Positions 4,515 to 13,021 of a stretch of DNA of 21,404 nt are shown here, piece by piece. A model generated the notes under the pieces. It had not been told where the DNA came from. It made no database searches and saw only the letters and a program-made list of their open reading frames with translations. The stretch's first letter is position 1; each line of letters opens with the position of its first letter. Both the position numbers and the translations under genes were made by a program. Location of the stretch: positions 1 through 21,404 of the forward strand of contig CAADUC010000030.1 of the NCBI GenBank assembly GCA_900752115.1, in the 5' to 3' direction. This DNA is from Clostridia bacterium. GTDB taxonomy: Bacteria; Bacillota; Clostridia; Oscillospirales; Acutalibacteraceae.

Positions 4515-6050
4515 ATGGACTATACGGCGCAAAGAAACCCGCTCAGCGTCATTGAGCTGCTCTTTGACGGATGCCAGGAACAATCGGTCGACCTTGATAT
4601 CTCTCTCCCCGATTACTGCCCTGATATACAGAGAATCCTCAAGTGTCAGGTCTATCCGCGGATTCTGGATCGTGCTCTTTCAGGCGATCGCCTGGAAATC
4701 AGCGGAACCTACACGGTGAAGATCCTGTACATGGATTCCGAAAGCGGCTCTGTTCGCTGCTGTGAGAGCAGCGCTCCGTTTTCCTGTGTGATTCCGCTCA
4801 AGAAAACAATTGAACGCGGAAAGATCAAGGCCTTCGCCCGGGTGGAGTACATCAACTGCCGTGCAGCAAGTTCCAGACGGCTTGATATCCACGGCTCCTT
4901 CTCCGTCTGCGCCAAAGTCTATGGGCGGACGGACTGTGAGGCGGTATGCTCTATCCTCGGCGATGACATTGAGCAGCGGTCCCGGGAGATTCCCTACAGC
5001 CGCATGTCCGCATTCTGCGTACAGGGCTTTCATGTCGAGGAGGTCCTCGAGCTTCCCGCCAGCAAGCCGGAAGCTGAGACGCTTTTATACAGCGGAGCCG
5101 TTGTCAATCTGCAGGATTATAAGGTCATTCAGAACAAGCTTATGGTAAAGGGAGACGTTACTCTTCATTTGCTTTATGCGGCAATGGAGAACGCTTCCCT
5201 GGAGACGATGGAATACTCCATCCCGTTTACACAGATGCTTGACTGTGAAGGAATCTCAGAAGAGGACAGAAGCGACGTGCGTCTTTCCGTGGTGGGAACG
5301 GACGTGCAGATCAAGAACGATTATTCCGGAGGCAAAGTTTTCTTTGATGCACAGGTTCGCCTGTGCGCAGACATCACAGCCTATCAGAACCGCCAGACCG
5401 TCATTGTTTCTGATGCGTATTCCAGAAAATACGAAATGACTCTGGAATACCAGCAAAAGGCTGCGGAAGAGTTAATGGAAATTTTTGGGGACAGCATGGT
5501 CACAAAGGCAGTCTTCCCTCTGGAACAGGAAGTCTCACGGGTGATCGATGTGTGGAGCGAGCTCTGTTCCGTCGCTCCTGCCAGAGAGGAAAGCGGTCTG
5601 GCTCTTGACGGCAAATTCAGCATCTGCATGCTGGCCATCGGCAGTGACGGAAAACCGTTTTATTGGGAACGTGTAGCCGATTTCCAGTACAGACGCCCCT
5701 TTGCCGGCGAGGGTGAACTGCGCTGTGATCCCGACGCCTCCCTTTCCGCCATGAGTTACCGTCTGACGGGCACCGAACTCGAAGTCAAGGCCGAGATTGC
5801 TGTGTGCGGCTCTGTCTTCGCAAAACGCACCTGCCGCATGGTGGAATCGGCTCATGCCGACGAGACTAAGCCCCGGGAGCGGGATAATTCCGCCGCCCTT
5901 GTCCTGTATTACGCAGAGCCGGGCGAGGCGTTATGGGACATCGCACGCTCCTACTGCACCTCGATGGAGGCAATCCAGCGGGAGAACGGTTTGGAATGCG
6001 AAAAAATGGAAGCCAAGGGAATGCTTCTGATTCCCATGCAGTCCAATTGA
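4515..6050 (+). CDS. sipL: SipL-like spore coat morphogenetic protein (SPOCS/DUF3794 domains plus LysM)
   Basis: A 511-residue soluble protein without signal peptide or membrane segment. The N-terminus shows the SPOCS hallmark LDISLPDYCPDIQRIL (about residues 26-41), and the beta-rich SPOCS/DUF3794 pattern recurs at about 180-290 and 370-445. The C-terminus (about 465-508) is a LysM domain: YYAEPGEALWDIARSY, then an asparagine-containing middle and a final LLIP. This architecture and length match SipL of Clostridioides difficile, where the LysM region binds SpoIVA and is needed for coat attachment to the forespore. The next gene here, 13 bases downstream, is spoIVA. GGGAGG eight bases before the ATG fixes the start, and a sigma-E-type promoter lies upstream. 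SipL is expected to work in the mother-cell cytoplasm at the forespore surface. Because other DUF3794 proteins exist, the name rests on domain order plus linkage to spoIVA. Confidence 0.85.
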   Translation: MDYTAQRNPLSVIELLFDGCQEQSVDLDISLPDYCPDIQRILKCQVYPRILDRALSGDRLEISGTYTVKILYMDSESGSVRCCESSAPFSCVIPLKKTIERGKIKAFARVEYINCRAASSRRLDIHGSFSVCAKVYGRTDCEAVCSILGDDIEQRSREIPYSRMSAFCVQGFHVEEVLELPASKPEAETLLYSGAVVNLQDYKVIQNKLMVKGDVTLHLLYAAMENASLETMEYSIPFTQMLDCEGISEEDRSDVRLSVVGTDVQIKNDYSGGKVFFDAQVRLCADITAYQNRQTVIVSDAYSRKYEMTLEYQQKAAEELMEIFGDSMVTKAVFPLEQEVSRVIDVWSELCSVAPAREESGLALDGKFSICMLAIGSDGKPFYWERVADFQYRRPFAGEGELRCDPDASLSAMSYRLTGTELEVKAEIAVCGSVFAKRTCRMVESAHADETKPRERDNSAALVLYYAEPGEALWDIARSYCTSMEAIQRENGLECEKMEAKGMLLIPMQSN

Positions 6051-6063
6051 GGGGGGAAGAAAA

Positions 6064-7542
6064 ATGGAAGATCGCAGCATTTACCGGGATATTGCGGAAC
6101 GTACCAACGGCGATATCTATATCGGTGTAGTAGGGCCTGTTCGGACAGGAAAATCCACCTTTATTAAGAAGTTTATGGACACCATTGTTCTGCCAAACAT
6201 GGCGGAAGAGCATCGGCGCGGCCGGGCTGTCGACGAAATGCCGCAGTCTGCGGCAGGCCGCACCATTATGACAACCGAGCCGAAATTTATTCCGGAGCAG
6301 GCTGTCAATGTCAAGATTGATGATTGTGCGGCCTTCTCGGTCAGACTGATCGACTGTGTCGGTTACATTGTCCCCAGCGCCCTGGGCTACATAGAAAACG
6401 ATCAGCCCCGGATGGTGATGACGCCCTGGTATGAGGAGCCGATTCCGTTCAATATGGCGGCAGAGATCGGGACAAAGAAGGTGATCACGGAGCACTCGAC
6501 CATTGGCCTTGTGATCACTACGGACGGATCGATCAGCGATATTCCCCGCGCGGAGTATGAAGAGGCGGAGGAACGGGTGATTAACGAGCTCAAGGAGATC
6601 AACAAGCCCTTCATTGTAATTTACAACTGTGTGGAACCGGACACGGAGGAAGCACAGTCGGCAGCTTCGCAGCTTTCCGCCCGTTATGGCGTCCCCGTCC
6701 TCCCCATCAATTGCCTTGATGCACAGGAGGGACAGATTCGTCAGATCCTGGCTCAGATCCTCTATGAATTTCCTGTACGCGAAATCAGCATTGAAATGCC
6801 AAAATGGATCTCAAGTCTTGAGACAGACCACTGGCTGCGCTCTTCCGTGTATACGACAATCCAGCAGGCGGCAGCGAAACTCCGGCGTATCCGTGAATTA
6901 AACGACGCGATTGGTCAGATTGAGCACTGCGATTATGTGACAAACGCGGAAATCGCAAACATCGATCTGGGAAGCGGACGTACGCGGCTGGTGGTCTCCC
7001 TGCAGCCCAATCTCTTCTACCGTGTTCTCGGAGAGCGCACAGGACTGAGCATCAATGACGAAGGGGAATTGCTCAGCTGCATGATGGGATTCGCCCGGAT
7101 GAAGAAGCAGTACGACAAGATCAAGGACGCTTATGAGGAGGTGCAGAGCACCGGTTACGGTATCGTGATGCCGGGATTGGAAGAGCTGAGTTTGGAAGAG
7201 CCGGAGATTATCCGCCAGGGAGGAAAATACGGCATTCGTTTGAAGGCCTCGGCGCCCTCCGTGCATATGATGAAAACACAGATTACGACCGAAGTGACCC
7301 CTATCGTCGGTTCAGAGCAGCAGTCGCAGGATCTTGTGGAATATCTTCTGCGCGAATTCGAAGAAAACCCGGCCAAAATCTGGGAGTCCAATATCTTCGG
7401 TAAAAGCCTGCACGAGCTTGTCAACGAGGGGCTGCACAACAAACTCTACCGTATGCCGTCTGATGCCAGAGATAAGCTGCGGGAAACGATTGAACGGATT
7501 ATCAACGAAGGCTGCAGCGGCTTGATTTGTATTATTCTCTGA
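6064..7542 (+). CDS. spoIVA: SpoIVA, ATP-driven basement layer protein of the spore coat
   Basis: A 492-residue protein, the same length as B. subtilis SpoIVA, with the start MEDRSIYRDIAERTNGDIY typical of the family. The Walker A motif GPVRTGKST is at 24-32, and the TIMTTEPKF segment carries the two threonines at 70-71 that act as nucleotide sensors in B. subtilis. A LIDCVGY segment at about 95-101 is the Walker B-like region. The C-terminus ends in INEGCSGLICIIL, close to the known GGLIAIIL tail that contacts SpoVM. SpoIVA hydrolyses ATP to polymerise around the forespore as the platform for the coat. It is preceded by AGGGGGG and sits 13 bases after sipL, so the two are cotranscribed; a bidirectional terminator follows. 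Identity is essentially certain. Confidence 0.97.
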   Translation: MEDRSIYRDIAERTNGDIYIGVVGPVRTGKSTFIKKFMDTIVLPNMAEEHRRGRAVDEMPQSAAGRTIMTTEPKFIPEQAVNVKIDDCAAFSVRLIDCVGYIVPSALGYIENDQPRMVMTPWYEEPIPFNMAAEIGTKKVITEHSTIGLVITTDGSISDIPRAEYEEAEERVINELKEINKPFIVIYNCVEPDTEEAQSAASQLSARYGVPVLPINCLDAQEGQIRQILAQILYEFPVREISIEMPKWISSLETDHWLRSSVYTTIQQAAAKLRRIRELNDAIGQIEHCDYVTNAEIANIDLGSGRTRLVVSLQPNLFYRVLGERTGLSINDEGELLSCMMGFARMKKQYDKIKDAYEEVQSTGYGIVMPGLEELSLEEPEIIRQGGKYGIRLKASAPSVHMMKTQITTEVTPIVGSEQQSQDLVEYLLREFEENPAKIWESNIFGKSLHELVNEGLHNKLYRMPSDARDKLRETIERIINEGCSGLICIIL

Positions 7543-7561
7543 TTTTCATGCGCCTGACGCA

Positions 7562-7601
7562 AAAACGTCCGGAACGGAAAGGGATCCGTTCCGGACGTTT
7601 T
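7562..7601. terminator. Bidirectional terminator between spoIVA and thiN
   Basis: AAAACGTCCGGAACGG (7562-7577) and CCGTTCCGGACGTTTT (7586-7601) form a perfect 16-base-pair stem with an eight-base loop. The stem ends in TTTT on the plus side, and the minus side reads TTTTT. It serves both the converging spoIVA and thiN transcripts. Confidence 0.9.
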
Positions 7602-7616
7602 GGTATGTATCGGATT

Positions 7617-8300
7617 TCATTCTTCCGCACGCGACACGGCGTCCGGATCCGGCGTGCACAAAACGAGCGCCAGACCACTGTGCACTGTTACTGAGCAAGG
7701 CATTTTTTCTGCGACATTGCTGACACCCATAGGCAAAACAGCGATATCGGAAAAGAGATCGTGATGATCCAACGGGTAGCGCATGCCGGTATAGCTTACA
7801 TTACAGACGCCGCATGCAAAGGGAAAAACAGAAACCGTTGTCCCTGTCCCGCAGAAAAGCTCCCGCGTTTCCCCTTCTCCGATCAGGCACGCCTCCTCCC
7901 CGTCTCCGTAAAGAGCCGCTTCATATCCAAGGGAGTGCAGATGATGCAGCACACACAGATTGGCATAAGAGTGGTCAAGACGGCCTCCCAGGCCGCAAGC
8001 CAGCAAAAAGCGGCGGCAGCCGTGCGCAAGGCCGGCATTCACAGCAGCGAGCATATCGGTATCATCCTTGTGGGGATTGAGCGGGACGACGGGAAGGTCT
8101 CCGGGAATATCACCGTGGAATGAGTCAAAATCGCCCACGGCAAGATCGGGCTGAATCCCCCACTTCTGCGCCAGCTCAAGTCCTCCGTCCGCACAAACAA
8201 CAAAATCTCCCGGATGATACAGCCGCCGCAAATCTTCTCCATGACGCAGCGGCGCCGCGCCAATAACAAGGCATGTTCTCACTTTTTCCATTCCTTCCAA
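7617..8300 (-). CDS. thiN: Thiamine pyrophosphokinase
   Basis: A 227-residue cytoplasmic enzyme that transfers pyrophosphate from ATP to thiamine, forming thiamine diphosphate. Family motifs are complete: CADGG (36-40), GDFDS (56-60), KDDTD (78-82) and GGRLDH (105-110). The C-terminal domain ends without extra modules. The start overlaps the end of rsgA by 22 bases. Two starts are possible: a TTG at 8300-8298 and an ATG three codons later. I prefer the TTG because a perfect AGGAGGT lies exactly six bases before it. thiN is the last gene of the long minus-strand operon, as in B. subtilis, and is followed by the bidirectional terminator. In B. subtilis rpe lies between rsgA and thiN; it is absent here. 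Confidence 0.93.
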   Translation of the reverse strand: MEGMEKVRTCLVIGAAPLRHGEDLRRLYHPGDFVVCADGGLELAQKWGIQPDLAVGDFDSFHGDIPGDLPVVPLNPHKDDTDMLAAVNAGLAHGCRRFLLACGLGGRLDHSYANLCVLHHLHSLGYEAALYGDGEEACLIGEGETRELFCGTGTTVSVFPFACGVCNVSYTGMRYPLDHHDLFSDIAVLPMGVSNVAEKMPCSVTVHSGLALVLCTPDPDAVSRAEE

Positions 8301-9166
8301 TCCTTTACCTCCTGATACAGAGCGACGTAGCTTTCATGGCGGGAACGGCTGATTTTCCCTTCCCGGACTGCCTCAAGCACAGCGCACCCCTTTTCGCAGG
8401 TATGTGAGCAGGAGGGAAAACGGCACTGATCGAGAAACGGTTCAAATTCCCGGAAACAGTAGGGCAGCTGTTCCTTATGCACCACATCATAACGCTCCAT
8501 CTGTATGGCGGAAAACCCAGGAGTATCTGCAACGTAGCCGCCGCCTTCCAGCGGAAAAAGCTCCACCTGACGGGTAGTGTGGCGGCCACGGCCGAGCTTC
8601 CGGCTGATTTCACCGGTTTCCAGACAAAACCGGCGGTCAATCTGATTGAGTAAACTGGATTTCCCTACCCCGGAGTTTCCGGTAAAGGCTGTGATTTTTC
8701 CTCGCAGCAGTTCTTTCACCTGCTCCACACCTTCTCCCGTCGCGGAGGAAACCAGAACCACAGGAAAACCAATCGGTTCATAAATATCCCGCAGCCACTG
8801 AGCTTGTTCAAGATCGATTTTGGAAATCACGAGGATTGGAGAAATTCCCTTGTCCTCGGCAGCCGCAATGATTTTATCGATCACAAGCGTGCTGGGGGCC
8901 GGATCGCATGTCGCGGCTACCAGAACAAGCTGGTCGAGGTTGGCCATAGGCGGACGGATGAGCGAGTTTTTGCGGGGAAGAATCTCCGCAATAACGGGCG
9001 ACTGATTTTCTTCAATCAAAAGCTTTACATGGTCGCCCACAAGGGGAGTGATCGCATTTCTGCGAAACACTCCCCTTGCTTTGCATTCATATACCGTATC
9101 TCCGGCTTTTACATAGTAGAATCCGCCGATTCCCTTAAGAATCAGTCCTGTCTTTTCCTGTTCCAT
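8279..9166 (-). CDS. rsgA: RsgA, circularly permuted GTPase for small-subunit ribosome assembly
   Basis: A 295-residue protein with an N-terminal OB fold (about 1-65), a circularly permuted GTPase domain in the order G4 SKID (115-118), G1 GNSGVGKSS (163-171) and G3 DTPGF (214-218), and a C-terminal zinc finger with Cys248, Cys253, His255 and Cys261. RsgA acts late in 30S assembly. A longer frame would add 48 Arg-rich residues at the N-terminus, but these are the other-frame reading of the end of prkC. The ATG at 9166 follows AGAGGAG and starts one base after the prkC stop, so it is the real start. In B. subtilis the homologue (CpgA) is encoded next to prkC and is a PrkC substrate, so the arrangement may be functional. 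Confidence 0.95.
   Translation of the reverse strand: MEQEKTGLILKGIGGFYYVKAGDTVYECKARGVFRRNAITPLVGDHVKLLIEENQSPVIAEILPRKNSLIRPPMANLDQLVLVAATCDPAPSTLVIDKIIAAAEDKGISPILVISKIDLEQAQWLRDIYEPIGFPVVLVSSATGEGVEQVKELLRGKITAFTGNSGVGKSSLLNQIDRRFCLETGEISRKLGRGRHTTRQVELFPLEGGGYVADTPGFSAIQMERYDVVHKEQLPYCFREFEPFLDQCRFPSCSHTCEKGCAVLEAVREGKISRSRHESYVALYQEVKDWKEWKK
8307..8313 (-). promoter_or_regulatory. Shine-Dalgarno of thiN inside rsgA
   Basis: AGGAGGT on the minus strand lies within the last codons of rsgA and is six bases from the TTG start of thiN, but about 15 bases from the alternative ATG. It therefore favours the TTG start and suggests that thiN translation follows rsgA translation. Confidence 0.65.
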
Positions 9167-9167
9167 A

Positions 9168-11225
9168 TTACTCCTCTGACGGCGTGATGGGCAGCAGCGG
9201 ATCAGGCTCACTGACAAACGGATCCTCCGACGGCGTATCGGAAACCGGAGGCTGCGAGGAAGTATCCGTGAAGAGATACGTTTCCTTGAGACTGACGGTT
9301 CCGGCGGCAAAATCCAGCGTATATACGCGATACTTCATGCCATTGAGCTCCACGGTCAGTTCCTGCTGCTCTGTACCGGTAAAGGTAAGAGTGTACGAAC
9401 CGCTGCCGTACGTGGGATTAACCACATCCTCCTTGACAAGCGTTCCGTCAATATAAGCTTTGAGTGACAGATCGTAAGAAATATCCGCAGGCAGCTCCAC
9501 AGACACCTGCAGCTGCTTCTCGCTCGTCTTGCCGGAGCTGTACGTCAAATCCACCTTGGTTCCCTTCTCCACCTTTAATCCGGGCAGCGGGGATACGTCT
9601 ACGACAATTCCTTCCTCTTCGCCTGTATCATCGCGGGGAGACACGGAACCAACGGACAAGCCGGCGTCCACCAGCATCTGACGTGCCGTCTCAATGTCAA
9701 CACCGATAATATTGGACGGAATGGTCACGGAAGTATCAGCCGGACCGCTGCTGATATAAACGGTTACAACAGCGCCCTTGGCAATCGAAGAGTGAGCAGC
9801 CGGGTCCGTGCGGACTACTTTGCCTTCTTCCACATTGTCATCCGAGACGGAAACAAAATCCGGAGCAAGATTGCGGCTGGTCAGCGTAGATTCTGCGTCA
9901 GCACGCGAATAGTTGGTAACATCCGGTACCTCCACCATCTCTCCGCCTGCATTTACATACAGCGTGACCGTCGTGCCGATGCGCACATTCATATTTCCGG
10001 CGGGCTTTTGATCGAGAATCTGACCGATGGCCTCTTCTCCGTCGCTCTGCACCTCTTCCTTCTCGAAAACAATCTTTCCGGCGTACTTTTCATCGTTGAC
10101 AACATCATTGTACATCTGACCGGTCAGATCCTCCAGATAAAACTCTGTCGCTTCTTCGGATTCGCAGCCTCTGAGAAGGGTAGAAATTCCCAGTGCAACC
10201 GCAACAATCAAGAAAGCCGCCGCAATCCCCGTTATGATAAGAGGAGCAACGCTTTTCTTTTTTCTCTTTTCCACGACCTCCTCGTATTCATAATTGTCAT
10301 TGTATACAGGAGGCTCAGAACTCTTAACCGTATTGATGGCGTCAATGTACTTGGTAGGCTTTTCATCGACAAAGTACTTATACTGAAAGCTGATGCTGGG
10401 ATTGCGGCGGAATTCTTCAATGTCCCGCAGCATTTCAGAAGCAGACTGATACCGCTGAGAGGGATCCTTCTGCATGGCCTTCATTGTAATTTCTTCCAGT
10501 CCCTCGGGAAGCGAAGGATTAATTTCGCGGGGAGGCTTGGGATCCGCCTGCAGCTGCATGATAGCGACAGAAACAGCATTGTCCGCTTCAAACGGAAGAC
10601 GTCCCGTCACCATTTCGTACAGCATGACGCCAACGGAATAGATGTCGGCTTTCTCATCCGTCAAATCACCCCGGGCCTGCTCCGGAGCGATATAGTGAAC
10701 GGATCCAATCGTCTTTCCCGTCATGGTGCGCGTTTCGCTGCGGGAGAAACGTGCAATACCGAAATCAGTTACCTTGATGGTGCCGTCCTGCAGAAGCATG
10801 ATGTTCTGCGGCTTGATATCCCGGTGGACAATTCCTTTTTCATGTGCATGCTGAAGAGCACGAAGGATCTGAATGGTAAAGTGGATAGCTTCCTTCCATT
10901 TGATTTCCTTCTGCTGGCTCAGGTAATCCTTGAGCGTAATGCCGTCAATATATTCTTCGACAATATACTGAATGCGATCGCCGAAGCTGACGTCATACAC
11001 CTTGACAATATTGGGATGCGACAGGACGGCAATGGCTTTGGATTCGTTCTTGAATCGCCGGATAAACTCCTCGTTGCCAAGATACTCATCTTTCAGGATT
11101 TTAATTGCAACCGTGCGATCGTCAATCGTATCGCGAGCTCGGTAAACATTGGCCATTCCTCCGACGCCAATCAGCTCATGAATCTCATAACGGCCGTCAA
11201 GCCTCTTCCCGGTATATCTATCCAT
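9168..11225 (-). CDS. prkC: PASTA-domain Ser/Thr protein kinase (PrkC/Stk)
   Basis: A 685-residue membrane kinase. The cytoplasmic kinase domain (about 13-275) has the glycine loop IGVGGMANVY, Lys42 in AIK, the catalytic HRD at 134-136, DFG at 154-156 and a Thr-rich activation loop (residues 161-172). After a charged linker there is one transmembrane helix (about 326-350). Outside lie three PASTA repeats (about 361-426, 427-495 and 496-566), which bind peptidoglycan fragments or lipid II, followed by an extra domain of about 120 residues and a Ser/Pro/Glu-rich tail. PrkC homologues sense muropeptides, control cell-wall growth and, in B. subtilis, spore germination. The partner phosphatase gene lies directly upstream, 22 bases away. 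The start has GGGAG nine bases upstream. Confidence 0.96.
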   Translation of the reverse strand: MDRYTGKRLDGRYEIHELIGVGGMANVYRARDTIDDRTVAIKILKDEYLGNEEFIRRFKNESKAIAVLSHPNIVKVYDVSFGDRIQYIVEEYIDGITLKDYLSQQKEIKWKEAIHFTIQILRALQHAHEKGIVHRDIKPQNIMLLQDGTIKVTDFGIARFSRSETRTMTGKTIGSVHYIAPEQARGDLTDEKADIYSVGVMLYEMVTGRLPFEADNAVSVAIMQLQADPKPPREINPSLPEGLEEITMKAMQKDPSQRYQSASEMLRDIEEFRRNPSISFQYKYFVDEKPTKYIDAINTVKSSEPPVYNDNYEYEEVVEKRKKKSVAPLIITGIAAAFLIVAVALGISTLLRGCESEEATEFYLEDLTGQMYNDVVNDEKYAGKIVFEKEEVQSDGEEAIGQILDQKPAGNMNVRIGTTVTLYVNAGGEMVEVPDVTNYSRADAESTLTSRNLAPDFVSVSDDNVEEGKVVRTDPAAHSSIAKGAVVTVYISSGPADTSVTIPSNIIGVDIETARQMLVDAGLSVGSVSPRDDTGEEEGIVVDVSPLPGLKVEKGTKVDLTYSSGKTSEKQLQVSVELPADISYDLSLKAYIDGTLVKEDVVNPTYGSGSYTLTFTGTEQQELTVELNGMKYRVYTLDFAAGTVSLKETYLFTDTSSQPPVSDTPSEDPFVSEPDPLLPITPSEE

Positions 11226-11247
11226 TCTCAGTCACTCCCATCAAAAG

Positions 11248-11973
11248 TCAGTATTTTACGGCGGCAATCGTGACATTGTCGCCGCCGCCGCTGTCCTTTG
11301 CCATGGAAATCAGCACCTCGCAGCATTCCTCCGGAGATTGCGATGCCAGCTTTAAAATGTCGGCTTCCTCCACATAATTGGTCAGACCGTCCGTACAAAG
11401 AAGCAAACAGTCGCCGGACAAAATTTCCAGTTCCTGATAATCAATTTCAACGGTGGGCTCCACACCAAGTACGCGGGTAATGATATTTTTCTGAGGATGC
11501 ACACGAGCCTCCTCCTCCGTAATATCTCCCCGGTTGACAAGCTCCTGTACGATGGAATGATCCGTCGTTACTCTGGTCAGCTTCGAACCGGATGCGAGAT
11601 ACGCTCTGCTGTCTCCTGCATGCGCCAGATAGACATGGCCTTCCCGCACAATCGCCGCAACCACAGTGGTTCCCATTCCGCGAAGCGAGGGATCAGACTG
11701 GGCCTGCTGATAAATAGCCCGGTTTGCATTGTAGATCGCCGTGATAATGATATTCTTAATTCCATCGGAGGAAATATTCCTCCAGTACGTGGATTTGAAT
11801 TGCCAGGAGATTTTCTCCACCGCAATCTTGCTTGCTACGTTTCCTCCGTTTGCGCCTCCCATGCCATCGCATACCACCAGCCAGGCTCCCTCTCCAGGCA
11901 GCTCGCCATAAGCGAAGCGATCCTGATTGGATCGGCGAACCAGACCGATGTCACTCTTCCCGTAAAGCAGCAT
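11248..11973 (-). CDS. prpC: PP2C-family Ser/Thr phosphatase, partner of the PASTA kinase
   Basis: A 241-residue cytoplasmic phosphatase of the metal-dependent PPM family. Metal-binding and active-site motifs are present: RSNQD near the start (14-18), DGMGG (36-40), AHAGDSR (about 115-121), TDGL (about 193-196) and GGGDNVT near the end (about 229-235). It should dephosphorylate the substrates of PrkC and the kinase itself. The start ATG is fixed by AGGAGG nine bases upstream and overlaps the end of rlmN by 23 bases, indicating coupling. Phosphatase then kinase is the usual order in Gram-positive bacteria. Confidence 0.95.
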   Translation of the reverse strand: MLLYGKSDIGLVRRSNQDRFAYGELPGEGAWLVVCDGMGGANGGNVASKIAVEKISWQFKSTYWRNISSDGIKNIIITAIYNANRAIYQQAQSDPSLRGMGTTVVAAIVREGHVYLAHAGDSRAYLASGSKLTRVTTDHSIVQELVNRGDITEEEARVHPQKNIITRVLGVEPTVEIDYQELEILSGDCLLLCTDGLTNYVEEADILKLASQSPEECCEVLISMAKDSGGGDNVTIAAVKY

Positions 11974-13015
11974 TAGCTGTTTCCTCCTTCTCCACCCTGC
12001 GGCGAAGCTGGCCGCAGGATGCGTCGATATCGGAACCCAGGGTGCGCCGCACCGTTGCGGTGATTCCCTTTTTCTCCAAAATGGATATAAAGTGCTTTTG
12101 TCGTTCCACAGAACTTTTTCGATAATGATTTCCCGTCACGTCGTTGACAGGAATCAGATTGACGTGACACAGCATCCCCTCCAACCGGGAAGCCAGCTCA
12201 TGCGCACAGGCATCACTGTCGTTCACGCCGCTGATCATCGCATATTCAAAAGAAATGCGGCGGCCTGTCGTTTCCGCATAGGAACGGCAAGCCTGAAGAA
12301 GAGACTCTACGTTCCACTTGCGGTTAACGGGCATGGTTCTGTTTCGAATCTCGTCATTGGGCGCATGCAGCGATACCGAAAGGGTGAGCTGCAGTTTTTC
12401 CTTTTCGAGCTCGTAGATTTTATCGACCAATCCGCAGGTTGAGAGCGAGATATGACGCATACCGATATTCAGCCCTTCCTCGCAGGAAACGAGCTCCAGA
12501 AAGCGAAGTACATTATCATAATTGTCCAGCGGTTCTCCCATTCCCATTAGAACAATATTGGAAATCCGCCGCCCGGCATCTTTCTGTACTGTTTGAATCT
12601 CAGAAAGAATCTCCGAAGCAGTAAGATTCCTCGAGTAACCGCTTTTCCCCGTTGCACAGAAGGTGCAGCCCATCCGGCAGCCAACCTGCGTAGAAATGCA
12701 GATGGAAAGGCCATGGTGGTATTCCATCAAAACGCATTCGACATGCTCTCCGTCATGAAGACGAAGCAGATATTTGACTGTTCCGTCAATCCTGGAGACT
12801 TGTTTACGCGCCACCTGCGCGCCGGCTATGTAGAACCGTTCAGCCAGGCGCTCGCGAAGCTCCCTGGGCAGATTTGTCATATCCTCAAAGGAACAGACTC
12901 CCTGCTGGAGCCAACGAAAAATCTGTCTGCTGCGAAAAGCAGGCAGACCCCATTCCTTCAAAGCGGCCTGCAGCTCCTCAGCCGTTTTGGATTTGATATC
13001 TTCGAGCAAATTCAT
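11951..13015 (-). CDS. rlmN: RlmN, radical SAM 23S rRNA (adenine-2503) and tRNA methyltransferase
   Basis: A 354-residue radical SAM enzyme. The cluster-binding motif CxxxCxxC is at Cys113, Cys117 and Cys120 (VGCRMGCTFCATG). The N-terminal helical domain and the MGMGEPLDNYDNV segment are typical of RlmN, and the C-terminal Cys334 (DIDASCGQL) is in place for the protein-bound methyl intermediate. It methylates C2 of A2503 in 23S rRNA and A37 in some tRNAs. The motif pattern alone does not exclude a Cfr-type resistance enzyme, but the chromosomal position between rsmB and prpC matches housekeeping RlmN of Firmicutes. The start follows the rsmB stop by six bases, with AAGG very close to the ATG. 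Confidence 0.95.
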   Translation of the reverse strand: MNLLEDIKSKTAEELQAALKEWGLPAFRSRQIFRWLQQGVCSFEDMTNLPRELRERLAERFYIAGAQVARKQVSRIDGTVKYLLRLHDGEHVECVLMEYHHGLSICISTQVGCRMGCTFCATGKSGYSRNLTASEILSEIQTVQKDAGRRISNIVLMGMGEPLDNYDNVLRFLELVSCEEGLNIGMRHISLSTCGLVDKIYELEKEKLQLTLSVSLHAPNDEIRNRTMPVNRKWNVESLLQACRSYAETTGRRISFEYAMISGVNDSDACAHELASRLEGMLCHVNLIPVNDVTGNHYRKSSVERQKHFISILEKKGITATVRRTLGSDIDASCGQLRRRVEKEETANAALREE

Positions 13016-13021
13016 CTTCCT

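Noticed and set aside
4302..4583. 93-codon minus-strand frame covering the spoVM-like gene
   Set aside because: It reads through the spoVM terminator hairpin and the sigma-E-type promoter, and its translation has no recognisable feature.
5866..6495. 209-codon minus-strand frame across the end of sipL and the start of spoIVA
   Set aside because: Both plus-strand genes are certain, and the translation is Arg/Pro/His rich without any motif.
9792..11273. 493-codon open frame on the plus strand, antisense to prkC
   Set aside because: It runs exactly opposite a full-length kinase with all catalytic motifs. The translation is rich in His, Arg, Asn and Ile with no domain. It is a codon-bias shadow.
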